Source: CBDEVH01 sp965243565
Lineage (GTDB): Bacteria; Pseudomonadota; Gammaproteobacteria; Tethybacterales; Persebacteraceae
Assembly (NCBI GenBank): GCA_965243565.1
Contig: OZ251571.1
Location: 620,001 to 684,000 of the forward strand
DNA length: 64,000 nt
Direction of reading: 5' to 3'
The notes under the pieces are model-generated. The model was not told the DNA's origin. It saw nothing but the letters and a program-made list of their open reading frames with translations, and did no database searches. Below are positions 34,519 to 43,890 of the stretch, piece by piece (position 1 is the stretch's first letter; the number at the start of each line of letters is the position of its first letter). The position numbers and the translations under genes were made by a program.

Positions 34519-36624
34519 TTATGCGTTGTTGGTTTCTGCCACGGGTTCCGTTACGGTTTCTTTTTTGATCATTCGAAAGACAGGTTTGATGTTTTTTAAG
34601 TCTTCGGCAGACATGTGGCAAGATATTTCATGGCCATCGTCAAAGTAATGAACAGGGGGTAATTCCTTGTCGCAGATGTCGCCTACTTTGCGAGGGCAAC
34701 GGCTCGAAAAAGGGCAGCCCGGTGGAGGATTAAGCGGCGACGGTAGTTCGCCTTCGAGTATGATTTCTTCTTTTTCGATACGATGATCCGCGATGGGTAC
34801 TGCCGATAATAAGGCTTCGGTATAGGGGTGATAAGGGGGCGAAAATACATCATTTGTAATCCCTTGTTCCATAATTCTACCCAAATACATAACGACAATA
34901 TGGTCTGCCAAATAACGCACCAACGATAAATCATGACTGATAAAGAGTAATGTGGTGTCGTGCGATGCTTGAATGTCTAAAAGTAAGTCGATAACAGCGG
35001 CTTGTACTGAAACGTCTAAAGCTGAGACGGGTTCGTCGGCGACAATAAGTTTTGAGTTTCCAGCGAAAGCACGGGCAATACCAATACGTTGTTTTTGTCC
35101 GCCTGATAGTTGTGATGGCTTATAGGTTTTGTAAGATCGTGGGAGTTTAACCAAATCGAGTAGCCTTTCGACTTTGGCTTCGACTTCTGCTTTATTAGAA
35201 ATGCCTAGTTTACGGATGGAACGTTCGATTTGCTTACCAACAGTATGTGTTGGGTTTAAAGTATCGTTGGGGTTCTGAAAAACCATCTGAATATTTGAAA
35301 TGAGTTCTTCATCGCGTTTTTCGACAGGCAGAACGGTTAGATCATCGTCTCCCATTACAATAGATCCACCGGATCCTTCTTCAAGCCCCATTAGGACTTT
35401 GGCAAAGGTGGATTTACCACATCCAGATTCACCAACAATAGCGACAATTTGTTTTTTTCGGGCTTCAAAGCTTAAGTCTTGTACGGCTTTAACCTTTTTG
35501 CCGCTACCACCGAATAACCCTACTGATGGTAATTCATAATACTTTTTCATGTCTTTAACGCGGACTAATGAATCACTAATTTCGACTTTTTCGCGTATTT
35601 TTACATCAGGAGTATAAGCATCCCAATCGATTTCTTGCCATTTGCAGCAACGCACAGAATAGGCATTGTTGTCGAATTGTTCGATGGGAATTAATGAAGA
35701 GCTGCATCGTGCTTCATCAAAAAAATCACATCGTGGCGAAAAGTAACACCCTTTTGGGCGATCGGTTGCCAAAGGTAATTGACCGCGAATAGGGGATAAA
35801 GGACGGCTGTTTTTATCAGCCGTCATGTTTGGAATACACCCAAATAAACCGTGTGTATAAGGATGTTTGGCGTTTCTAAAAATTTCTTCGACTGGGCTTT
35901 CTTCGATAATTTGCCCTGAATACATGACAGCCACACGTTCACAAGTTTTTAATATGAGCCCCATATTGTGTGAGACGTAAATCATGGCAGTGCCGTATTT
36001 TTTACTAATAGATTTGACGATGTTAACGATGGCGGCTTCGACTGTTACATCAAGTGCGGTGGTTGGTTCGTCTAATAAAAGTAGTTTGGGGTTGGACAGC
36101 AAAGCCATTGCAATAACAACACGTTGCTGCTGACCGCCAGATAACTGGTGTGGGTAAGATGACATGATTCGCTGTGGATCTGGTAGGCGAACATCTTCTA
36201 AAATTTGTTCAGCACGTTTAATAGATTCAGATTCGGATATGTCTTCGTGGTAAAGTGGAACTTCAATCAATTGCCTGCCAACGGTTAGGCAAGGATTCAA
36301 AGCCGAAAAAGGCTCTTGGTATATAATGGCTATATCGGAGCCACGAATTTGGCGTAAACGAGCGGGTGGAATTTTTGCCATGTCTTCACCCATGAATTTA
36401 ATAGTACCGCCACTAATATTACCGTTGGTACCCATGTAGTTCATGATAGCATAGGCTACGGTTGATTTTCCGCAGCCGGATTCTCCTACCAAACCAATGC
36501 TCTCTCCGGGGTTGAGGGTTAAGTTGAAATCTAAAACAGCAGGGACTTCACCTTTGCGAGTGTAGTACGATACATTTAGATTTTCAATCTCAAGTAAGGG
36601 TGCTGTTTTGTCAATATCCTCCAT
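34519..36624 (-). CDS. Fused double ATPase of a peptide/nickel-type ABC importer (DppD-DppF)
   Basis: Two oligopeptide-type ATPase domains are joined in one 701-residue chain. Half 1 has GESGCGKSTVAYA, LSGGQQQRVVIAMAL and LLLLDEPTTALD. Half 2 has GESGCGKSTFAKVL, LSGGQKQRIGIARAF and LIVADEPVSALD. Each half ends in the oligopeptide C-terminal motif (KGCYFSPRC, PGCPFSSRC). ATG 36624 is chosen over a start 14 codons upstream because AGGAA lies ahead and the upstream choice would overlap the permease. It is the last gene of SBP-permease-permease-ATPase. The substrate is unknown. Confidence 0.92.
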   Translation of the reverse strand: MEDIDKTAPLLEIENLNVSYYTRKGEVPAVLDFNLTLNPGESIGLVGESGCGKSTVAYAIMNYMGTNGNISGGTIKFMGEDMAKIPPARLRQIRGSDIAIIYQEPFSALNPCLTVGRQLIEVPLYHEDISESESIKRAEQILEDVRLPDPQRIMSSYPHQLSGGQQQRVVIAMALLSNPKLLLLDEPTTALDVTVEAAIVNIVKSISKKYGTAMIYVSHNMGLILKTCERVAVMYSGQIIEESPVEEIFRNAKHPYTHGLFGCIPNMTADKNSRPLSPIRGQLPLATDRPKGCYFSPRCDFFDEARCSSSLIPIEQFDNNAYSVRCCKWQEIDWDAYTPDVKIREKVEISDSLVRVKDMKKYYELPSVGLFGGSGKKVKAVQDLSFEARKKQIVAIVGESGCGKSTFAKVLMGLEEGSGGSIVMGDDDLTVLPVEKRDEELISNIQMVFQNPNDTLNPTHTVGKQIERSIRKLGISNKAEVEAKVERLLDLVKLPRSYKTYKPSQLSGGQKQRIGIARAFAGNSKLIVADEPVSALDVSVQAAVIDLLLDIQASHDTTLLFISHDLSLVRYLADHIVVMYLGRIMEQGITNDVFSPPYHPYTEALLSAVPIADHRIEKEEIILEGELPSPLNPPPGCPFSSRCPRKVGDICDKELPPVHYFDDGHEISCHMSAEDLKNIKPVFRMIKKETVTEPVAETNNA

Positions 36625-36634
36625 AAAAAAATTC

Positions 36635-37480
36635 CTATACTTTTTGTGTGATTTCACGAATACCATCAGCCAATAGGTTTAAGCCCAATACCAGTGATGA
36701 TATGGCCAAACAAGGGTAGATGGTCATGTGTGGGAAAATAAGTGCCATTTGGCGGTTTTCGTTAACCATGCCACCCCAATCGGGAGTCGGTGGTGGAAAG
36801 CCTAAACCTAAAAAGCCTAAGACACCAAGTAATATGGTGGTATAACCCATGCGTAAGCAAAAATCAACAATAAGAGGTGATTTTGCATTTGGAAGGATTT
36901 CGACAAATAAAATGTAGGGGATGTTTTCTCCTCTTGTTTTTGCTGCGCCGATAAAATCGCGGTTGCGAATCGTCAGGACTTCGCCACGAACAATACGAAA
37001 GATAGCAGGTGCCGATGCAAAGGTAACAGCAATGACAATACTAATACCAGAGGCACCTAATTCACCAATAATGAGAATTAATAATAACAAGACAGGAAAG
37101 GCAAGGATGACATTGGCAAAGAACGAAATAATATCATCGGTAATTTTGCCATAATACCCTGCCATCAAGCCAAATACAATACCTACCGCATAAGCGCTAG
37201 ATGTTGCCAAGAAAGCCCAAACAATAACAGTACGAGTACCATGGATAATACGCGAGAGTATATCGCGACCGATGAAGTCGCTGCCTAAATACATGGTGCC
37301 ACCTTCAACAATGGTGCCAGGTACCGCTGATGCTTTTAAACCAATGAGTGGATCAAATGGTGAAATAAAATCGGCGAGTGCTGCAACAAGAATCCAAAAA
37401 AGACAAATGGAAAAACCAATAAAGCCGATACGGCTTTCTCGGATTCTTAAGGCCCCTTTAATTAAATTAATGGCTATCAT
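36635..37480 (-). CDS. ABC importer permease, DppC type
   Basis: This 281-residue inner-membrane permease has an N-terminal OppC-type segment and the BPD transport domain, including the ATPase-contact loop GAAKTRGENIPYILFVEILP and the C-terminal GFLGLGFPPPTPDWGGM. It overlaps the upstream permease gene by 4 nt and is followed by the fused ATPase gene after 10 nt. Confidence 0.93.
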   Translation of the reverse strand: MIAINLIKGALRIRESRIGFIGFSICLFWILVAALADFISPFDPLIGLKASAVPGTIVEGGTMYLGSDFIGRDILSRIIHGTRTVIVWAFLATSSAYAVGIVFGLMAGYYGKITDDIISFFANVILAFPVLLLLILIIGELGASGISIVIAVTFASAPAIFRIVRGEVLTIRNRDFIGAAKTRGENIPYILFVEILPNAKSPLIVDFCLRMGYTTILLGVLGFLGLGFPPPTPDWGGMVNENRQMALIFPHMTIYPCLAISSLVLGLNLLADGIREITQKV

Positions 37481-38583
37481 TGAAAACGTATCCTTGGGTT
37501 CAAATAAGAGTAAAGTACATCTGCGACTAACTGAGTAATAACAACGACCACTACAGCAACCATAGCACAGGCTTCGATAAGAAATGGGTCACTACTATCG
37601 GCGGCTTCCCATAGCAAAGAACCAAAGCCTTTGTAGGCAAAAAAGTATTCAACGACAATAACGCCTGAAAGCAACCAAGGAATTTGTAGCATAATAACCG
37701 TTACTGGTGTAATGAGTGCATTGCGTAGCGCATGTTTAATAATAACTTGGTTGTAGGGCAGCCCTTTTAGAATAGCTGTACGAATATACGGTGATTGCAT
37801 GACTTGCGCCATTGAGGCTCGGGTAATGCGAGCGATATAGCCACTGCCATAGAGCACCAATACGGTAACGGGGAGAATCATCTCAAGGAAGTTAAACCCT
37901 AGTATCATAGAACTAGTGCCGGGTAACCAACCCAACCAAAAAACAAATATGGCAACAAAAAACACCGCACTGGCGAATTCTGGTACGGAGGTAGTGGTAA
38001 TTGCAATGAGTGAGAAGAATCTATCTTGCCATGTGCCTTCGCGCATGCCCGCCATAACGCCCAATACCAAAGACAGCGGCACCATAATAAGCATAACCAA
38101 CCCAATTAAAATGCCAGTATTGGATAGTCTTGGCCATAAAACATCAGAGACATCGCGTTTAAAGCGATAGGAATAGCCAAAGTCTCCACCAGCAAACTTG
38201 ACTAGCCATTTAATATAACGAGTCACAAAGGAAATACCGACAGGATTTAAGGTATAGACCTCGTCGTCATTCATAGATGATATTTTTTTATCAGGATAAA
38301 CCACCCCAGCTGGGGCTGGGTGGAGAACTAGATATTTATCTTTGTTAACCGAATAAAGCGAATAGCCTTTTGCTTCGTAGGTGCTTTTTTCGGATTCTTC
38401 AATTTGTTGATAATACTCTTCGCGTGCTAGCCATGCGGCACGTTGTGCCGCTGTCGAGAACTGACCAATGGCCTTAAGCGCTACGCCTTCAGGATTGGTT
38501 TCTAGGATCGCAAAGACCGCTAAAGACATTGTCACCATGGTAAGAACCATCAATGTGAAACGCCGCAATAAAGTTAATAACAT
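37477..38583 (-). CDS. ABC importer permease, DppB type, with long periplasmic insert
   Basis: This 368-residue permease has the DppB/OppB core (EAA loop ILKGLPYNQVIIKHALRNALI). Between the first helix and the core is an insert of roughly 80 residues (about 30-110) predicted to face the periplasm, beyond the usual ~310-340 residues of the family. The insert could contact the substrate-binding protein. It overlaps dppC by 4 nt. Confidence 0.9.
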   Translation of the reverse strand: MLLTLLRRFTLMVLTMVTMSLAVFAILETNPEGVALKAIGQFSTAAQRAAWLAREEYYQQIEESEKSTYEAKGYSLYSVNKDKYLVLHPAPAGVVYPDKKISSMNDDEVYTLNPVGISFVTRYIKWLVKFAGGDFGYSYRFKRDVSDVLWPRLSNTGILIGLVMLIMVPLSLVLGVMAGMREGTWQDRFFSLIAITTTSVPEFASAVFFVAIFVFWLGWLPGTSSMILGFNFLEMILPVTVLVLYGSGYIARITRASMAQVMQSPYIRTAILKGLPYNQVIIKHALRNALITPVTVIMLQIPWLLSGVIVVEYFFAYKGFGSLLWEAADSSDPFLIEACAMVAVVVVVITQLVADVLYSYLNPRIRFQ

Positions 38584-38614
38584 TTATTTATATTTATTAA
38601 AGGGAAAAAGTAAA

Positions 38615-38650
38615 TAAAAAAAAACCGCTGAAAAACAACGGTTTTTTTAA
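38615..38650 (-). terminator. Attenuating hairpin between the binding-protein and permease genes
   Basis: On the minus strand AAAACCG and CGGTTTT arms with an 11-nt loop are followed by a T-run, directly after the substrate-binding protein gene. Partial termination here would give more binding protein than permease, as is common for ABC importers. Confidence 0.55.
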
Positions 38651-38657
38651 TTTAAAG

Positions 38658-40304
38658 TTACTTGTCCATCCAAACACGATGAAATGGATAAAATTCAGAC
38701 TGATGTTTTGGAAAGTTTTTGACATAATTTTTCCCGCCAGTGTAAAGTTTAATCCAGAAAGGCTGACACATAACAGCGTTGTCAACCAACTCTTGTTCAC
38801 AGGTTCTAAGGTGCTTAGAGGCAGCATTTGCATCAGGAGATGCGGCAGCGGCTTCAAGGGCAGCGTCATAGGAGGCACTCTTGAAGTGTGCTTCGTTCCA
38901 CTTGGCTGTAGAATGATATGCCAATTTATGTAACATAACAGCAACAGGTCGGTGAGTCCAGAAGGTTAAACCAAAATGCGATTTATCCCAGACTTCCCAA
39001 TAAGCACTCTGTGGTAGAACCTCTAACTGAAGGTTAATGCCAGCTAGTGCACACTGCTGTTGTAGTACCTGACAAGCGTCTTGCTCCCAAGAGCCTTGTG
39101 TATTACCTAAGGTGATTTTAATTTCCTTGCCCTTCATGCCTGCTTGCTCAATGAGCTGTGCGGCTTTTTTAAGGTCTTGCTTGGGTTTATTACCCAAATC
39201 GTAGTAATCAGGTTGGAAAGGTGCGGTATGATGGTTTTCGGCAGCTGAGCCGTTTCCACCGTAGGCAGAAGCCAAAATTCCTGCGTTATCAGCTGCTGCA
39301 ATAATAGCCTGACGCACGAGTTTGTCGGTTTTTTCAATGTTAAAGCGCATAACTGGTGTTTGAGCAGTAACGGAATCAAGCAATTGTGTGTTGGGTGTTT
39401 GACGGACGGTTTCTAACTGTCTTGGTCCAATTTTGTAGATCCAGTCTAACTGACCCGAAGCCAAAGCCGATAGCGGTGCTTGCTCGTCTTCGCCTAAGTC
39501 AACAAAATGGACAGCGTCTAGAAATGCATCACCCTGACCATCAATACCACCCCAATAGCCATCGCGACGGACAATTTTAGCACCTTCACCAACACGGTAA
39601 AAGTCGAGTTTGAAAGCGCCTGTACCAATGCCATTTTTTGTTAAATCAGCACCAGTGTCGTCAAAAGAGTGGTGGACTATTTGGGTTGGATAGGCATACA
39701 AACGGTGAGCGACAGTAACGTCGGCGTTTACCAAATGTAATCTGACTTGATGATTGTTGATTTTCTCAACACCAGACAAAACACCATTGCCCCACTCACT
39801 GTTATTAATGGATTGGTTACCATCAACACGCCAGCGGTTAAAATTATGAACAACGTCATCTGCGTTGAATTCGTCACCATTGCTCCATTTAATACCTTTG
39901 CGTAAGAATAAATCGAATGTTTTGCCGTCATCGGATACTTTCCAACTTTCTGCCAAATAACCTTGAGCGACTGAATCGTCACTGTAGTAGGTTAAATATT
40001 CGGTGATACCACGTGATACATTCGAGCCTTCAATCCAGCTGAAGTTTTGTGGATCTTTTAGTTCTTGTAATGGTGTATCAAGACGTAATGTGCCGCCTTT
40101 TCTAACATGACCGTCAGCGAATGCTTTTGGTGTAACGCCTGCAAAACCGTAAACGGCAGCAGTAGACATGCCCAGGGCACTAGCCATTTTCATAAAGTCA
40201 CGGCGAGAGATGTCTTTTCTTTCGTACTGGTCAATAATGTCTGGTAGGTGAATATTCTTTTTACTGAATGATTTCACCAACTCTAAATGATGTTTTTTAG
40301 CCAT
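38658..40304 (-). CDS. Family 5 extracellular solute-binding protein with Tat signal
   Basis: This 548-residue binding protein belongs to the DppA/OppA (SBP_bac_5) family and delivers ligand to the permease in the periplasm. The N-terminus carries a twin-arginine motif SRRDFMKMAS (Arg34-Arg35), a hydrophobic stretch and an Ala-X-Ala-like end before DGHVRKGGTLRL, so export is likely by Tat in folded form. A strong AGGAGG precedes the start. Ligands of this family include peptides, nickel, opines and other small solutes; which applies is unknown. Confidence 0.92.
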   Translation of the reverse strand: MAKKHHLELVKSFSKKNIHLPDIIDQYERKDISRRDFMKMASALGMSTAAVYGFAGVTPKAFADGHVRKGGTLRLDTPLQELKDPQNFSWIEGSNVSRGITEYLTYYSDDSVAQGYLAESWKVSDDGKTFDLFLRKGIKWSNGDEFNADDVVHNFNRWRVDGNQSINNSEWGNGVLSGVEKINNHQVRLHLVNADVTVAHRLYAYPTQIVHHSFDDTGADLTKNGIGTGAFKLDFYRVGEGAKIVRRDGYWGGIDGQGDAFLDAVHFVDLGEDEQAPLSALASGQLDWIYKIGPRQLETVRQTPNTQLLDSVTAQTPVMRFNIEKTDKLVRQAIIAAADNAGILASAYGGNGSAAENHHTAPFQPDYYDLGNKPKQDLKKAAQLIEQAGMKGKEIKITLGNTQGSWEQDACQVLQQQCALAGINLQLEVLPQSAYWEVWDKSHFGLTFWTHRPVAVMLHKLAYHSTAKWNEAHFKSASYDAALEAAAASPDANAASKHLRTCEQELVDNAVMCQPFWIKLYTGGKNYVKNFPKHQSEFYPFHRVWMDK

Positions 40305-40330
40305 ATAAGCTTCCTCCTTTTTTTATAAAT

Positions 40331-40353
40331 ACTGAGTGAAAATATCACCCAGT
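40331..40353 (-). promoter_or_regulatory. Leader hairpin upstream of the solute-binding protein
   Basis: A 9-bp stem (one G-U pair in the minus-strand RNA) with a 5-nt loop lies about 27-50 nt before the start codon. It probably stabilises or regulates the leader. No known riboswitch is recognised. Confidence 0.35.
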
Positions 40354-40512
40354 CCTAATGCTATGGACTGTAATATATCATAAAAATAATAAAAGTCCAA
40401 CCTAGATGATATTTTGTCGGCTACTCAATTTATGATAAAAAATAATAAATTGCCGTTATTTGTGATGATTTTTATCTATAAAAAACAGTCAAATAGCGTA
40501 TAGTATTGTCTC

Positions 40513-41892
40513 ATGGAAAGTATGGTGTCGCTGTATTCATTGTCGGCTGTTGATGGTCGTTATCACGAAAAAGTGACTGCATTATGTCCTTATTTTAGTG
40601 AAGCCGCGTTAATACGTTATCGCATTGAAATCGAGGTTTCATGGTTAAAAGTAATGGTTCAACACCATACCGAAAACGCATTGGATGCAAAAACCAACAA
40701 CGCATTGGATGTTTTGTTTGCCAAAGCGGGGGACGAAGCCACCGCCTGTCGTGTGAAAGCCATCGAAAAACAGACTAGACACGATGTTAAAGCGGTGGAG
40801 TATTGGATAGGCGAGCAATTGGATGCAATCGATTTATCGGCTTTAAAGCCATGGGTGCATTTTGCTTGCACTTCTTGGGATATTAACAACATTGCTTATA
40901 CCAAACAGTCCGTAGATGCCGTAAAAAACGTATTGATACCACAATTAGAAACACTGCAAAACCAATTGGGCGATATGGCAATTGCCTTTGCCGATGTGCC
41001 GATGTTGTCGCGTACTCATGGACAGCCTGCCTCACCAACGACCATGGGAAAAGAGCTCGCCAATGTGGTGTATCGATTGGCACCACGGCTTATTCAATTA
41101 CGCAATATCCAACTGCCGGGCAAGTTTAACGGGGCAGTGGGCAACTACAACGCACATGTCGTGGCGTATCCTAATTTTGATTGGCAAACTGTTACGGCTG
41201 ATTTTGTATCTTCGTGGGGGTTGCGTCCTTCTGCTTATACGACACAAATAGAACCATACGACGATTTAACCGAATTATTTGATTTGCTTCGCCGTATTAA
41301 TACGATTTTAATCGATTTTTGTCGTGATTGTTGGAGTTATATTGCCAGCGATTATTTTATTCAACAATCGCAAGGTGGGCTCGAAACAGGTTCTTCAACG
41401 ATGCCACATAAAATTAACCCCATTGATTTTGAAAACGCTGAGGGTAATTTGGGCATTGCCAATGCTTTGTTGTCGCATTTGGCAGATAAACTACCTATTT
41501 CACGATGGCAGCGCGATTTAACAGATTCGACAGTATTGCGTAGTGTTGGTACTGCTATGGGTCATCTCTATTTGGCGTGGCAAGGCGTTTGTCAGGGGCT
41601 TGGTAAGTTATCGGTTAACCAACCAAAATTGCAGGCGGATTTAAACAATAATTATCAAGTATTGACCGAAGCCATACAAACGGTACTACGCGCACAGGGT
41701 TGTACTGATGCTTACGAGCAATTAAAATTGTTTTCTCGTGGTAAATCTATTGATAAAGATTCCATTCGTGAGTTTGTTCAATCTTCCGATATTACCGAAC
41801 CAGCCAAACAACAATTACTATCTCTTACTCCCGATCGCTATACCGGTTTGGCGAGTGATCTTGCAAAGGCAATTAAAAAGCATGTCAATTGA
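40513..41892 (+). CDS. purB: Adenylosuccinate lyase
   Basis: PurB acts twice in purine synthesis, releasing fumarate from SAICAR and from adenylosuccinate. The fumarase-superfamily signature GSSTMPHKINPIDFENAEGN is intact, with TSWDINNIAY and RTHGQPASPTTMGKE upstream. At 459 residues it is the long E. coli-like type. A TATAGT at 40499-40504 ends 8 nt before the ATG, suggesting a very short or absent leader. The next gene starts inside its last 11 nt. Confidence 0.97.
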   Translation: MESMVSLYSLSAVDGRYHEKVTALCPYFSEAALIRYRIEIEVSWLKVMVQHHTENALDAKTNNALDVLFAKAGDEATACRVKAIEKQTRHDVKAVEYWIGEQLDAIDLSALKPWVHFACTSWDINNIAYTKQSVDAVKNVLIPQLETLQNQLGDMAIAFADVPMLSRTHGQPASPTTMGKELANVVYRLAPRLIQLRNIQLPGKFNGAVGNYNAHVVAYPNFDWQTVTADFVSSWGLRPSAYTTQIEPYDDLTELFDLLRRINTILIDFCRDCWSYIASDYFIQQSQGGLETGSSTMPHKINPIDFENAEGNLGIANALLSHLADKLPISRWQRDLTDSTVLRSVGTAMGHLYLAWQGVCQGLGKLSVNQPKLQADLNNNYQVLTEAIQTVLRAQGCTDAYEQLKLFSRGKSIDKDSIREFVQSSDITEPAKQQLLSLTPDRYTGLASDLAKAIKKHVN

Positions 41893-43042
41893 ATTTTTAG
41901 ATAGACGCAATACCAATAGCGATAAATGGGAGTTGTATCGCGATTCGGATATTATCCCGCTGTGGGTGGCTGATACCGATGCCAAAGTCGCACCGGCGAT
42001 TACCGAGGCGATTCACCGCCGCGCTGATCATCCGATATATGGCTACGGCACCACGCCTGATTATTTAATTGATAATATTCTGCATTATTTTGAACGCCGT
42101 TGGCAGTGGAAACTGCAAAAAGAATGGTTGGTGTTATCGCCGGGACTTGGAGTGGCGATTCACAATACAACACGGATGATCAGTGGTGATCAACCGACAG
42201 GTATCATGACACCATCACCTATTTATCATGCATTTCGTCTAACCACTGGGTTTTTTCATCAGAATCGGCAAGACATGGTAATGACTTTAAACGACGAAGG
42301 GCGTTGGCAATTATCCATACAGGCAATGACTGCTGCATACACAGCAAACAGCCGTTTGTTTCATCTGTGCAATCCGCATAACCCCAATGGTAAAGTCTAT
42401 ACGCAGCAAGAACTTGAAGCCATTGCTGACTTTTGTATTCAACATGATTTAATCATCTGCTCGGACGAGGTCCATGCGGATATTATTTTAGACGATAATA
42501 CAAAGCATGTGCCCATTGCATCATTGTCGCCAGAGATTGCCAAACGCACCATTACCATGCAAAGCCCGAGTAAGTCGTTTAATATAGCAGGGCTCAATTT
42601 TTCGGTCATTATTATCCCTGACCCCAGTTTAAGACAACGCTATATAAAAGCAACGCAGGGACATATTAGCGGACATCTCAATGTGTTTGGCATAGAGGCA
42701 GCCAGTGCGGCATGGAGTGGCAAAGCCGATGATTGGTTGATATCCATGAATGACGTACTGCGTCAAAATCGAGATACATTAAAAACCGCCATTGATGGTT
42801 TGTCGGGTATAACAATGTCTCACTTACAATCGACCTATCTGGCATGGCTTAATATAAAGCAATTAAACCTAACAGACCCACCTGCTTTTTTTGCTGAATG
42901 TGGACTTGGGATGTCGGCAGGTGAGATTTTTGGCGACAACGATTATATGCGTCTTAATTTGGGTTGTTCGCCCGAATTACTGTGCGAAGTCATTGTCCGA
43001 CTAACCAGTGCTTGCAACAAATGCAAGCAAAAATTAAAATAA
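41882..43042 (+). CDS. PatB/MalY-type PLP-dependent C-S lyase or aminotransferase
   Basis: This 386-residue fold-type I PLP enzyme is of the PatB/MalY group, which cleaves cystathionine or other C-S bonds. N-terminal DRRNTNSDKWELY and LWVADTDAKVAP match the family. The Schiff-base lysine is Lys231 in SPSKSFNIAGLNFS, and CSDEVHADIIL holds the cofactor Asp. ATG 41882 is chosen; the open frame upstream lies within purB. The start overlaps purB by 11 nt. Cysteine-conjugate or cystathionine beta-lyase activity is the likeliest role. Confidence 0.88.
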   Translation: MSIEFLDRRNTNSDKWELYRDSDIIPLWVADTDAKVAPAITEAIHRRADHPIYGYGTTPDYLIDNILHYFERRWQWKLQKEWLVLSPGLGVAIHNTTRMISGDQPTGIMTPSPIYHAFRLTTGFFHQNRQDMVMTLNDEGRWQLSIQAMTAAYTANSRLFHLCNPHNPNGKVYTQQELEAIADFCIQHDLIICSDEVHADIILDDNTKHVPIASLSPEIAKRTITMQSPSKSFNIAGLNFSVIIIPDPSLRQRYIKATQGHISGHLNVFGIEAASAAWSGKADDWLISMNDVLRQNRDTLKTAIDGLSGITMSHLQSTYLAWLNIKQLNLTDPPAFFAECGLGMSAGEIFGDNDYMRLNLGCSPELLCEVIVRLTSACNKCKQKLK

Positions 43043-43113
43043 ATAGACAAAATGGTTACAATTTATAAAATAGTTAATTACTTTATTATCATAACCAATA
43101 TAAAGGCATTGTG

Positions 43114-43887
43114 ATGGCACATAGCACTATAGTACTTGCTCACTATACATTAAAGGAAGCATTAAAAAATAAAATTTTAACCATTTCCGTTGTCATGGCG
43201 ATTATCGGCATTACCGTTGCGACGTTTATTGGTGACTATGCATTAATCGATTCCGAACGCACCGAAGTTGTCTTCTTAGCGTCTTTTTATCGCTATTGTG
43301 CAGTGTTTTCGGCTATTTTGCTGGTGGTATCGACAATGGTACGTGAATTTTCTGACAAGTGCTTGGAGTTGTATTTGTCGCTACCTATTTCGCGAACTAC
43401 TTATTTCGTGGGCAAATTAATAGGCTTTTTATGGGCATGCGTGGTCATCGCTGCTGTGTATTCTGCCACTTTGTTATTATTTGCTGATGCCGCACAGGTC
43501 GGCATTTGGTTTTTGTCGTTGGTGGCTGAATTATCAATTATGGCAACATTGAGTTTCTTTTGTGTCATGACATTCAACCAACAAACTCCGGCATCGGTTA
43601 TGGCGGCTGTTTTATTTTATTTTTTGTGTCGTGCCATTGATGACGTTGTACTGATTAGCCAAAGCGAAATACTGCTACATACAACTGGTATTGATTATCT
43701 TAGTAACCTTGTCAGTGTTCTTGTATTTATACTGCCGAGTCTTGGACAATTTACGCAGTCTAGTTGGCTACTGTATAACGATTTTGTCGCCAGCGAGCAT
43801 GTCCCATTATTACTGGCTGAAACGGTTATTTACATTACTTTAATAAGTGGTGCTGCTTTAATCGATTTTATTCGTAAAAATATCTAA
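43114..43887 (+). CDS. ABC-2 type transporter permease without adjacent ATPase
   Basis: This inner-membrane protein of 257 residues has six hydrophobic helices and resembles ABC-2/NosY-type permeases (VREFSDKCLELYLSLPISRTTYF after the second helix). ATG 43114, with AAGG 7 nt ahead, is preferred over the GTG one codon upstream. No ATPase gene is next to it. The following gene encodes an anchored protein 3 nt downstream. The substrate is unknown. Confidence 0.75.
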   Translation: MAHSTIVLAHYTLKEALKNKILTISVVMAIIGITVATFIGDYALIDSERTEVVFLASFYRYCAVFSAILLVVSTMVREFSDKCLELYLSLPISRTTYFVGKLIGFLWACVVIAAVYSATLLLFADAAQVGIWFLSLVAELSIMATLSFFCVMTFNQQTPASVMAAVLFYFLCRAIDDVVLISQSEILLHTTGIDYLSNLVSVLVFILPSLGQFTQSSWLLYNDFVASEHVPLLLAETVIYITLISGAALIDFIRKNI

Positions 43888-43890
43888 TCC

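Noticed and set aside
41738..41881. Upstream in-frame extension of the PatB/MalY gene
   Set aside because: It lies wholly within purB and does not resemble the family N-terminus.
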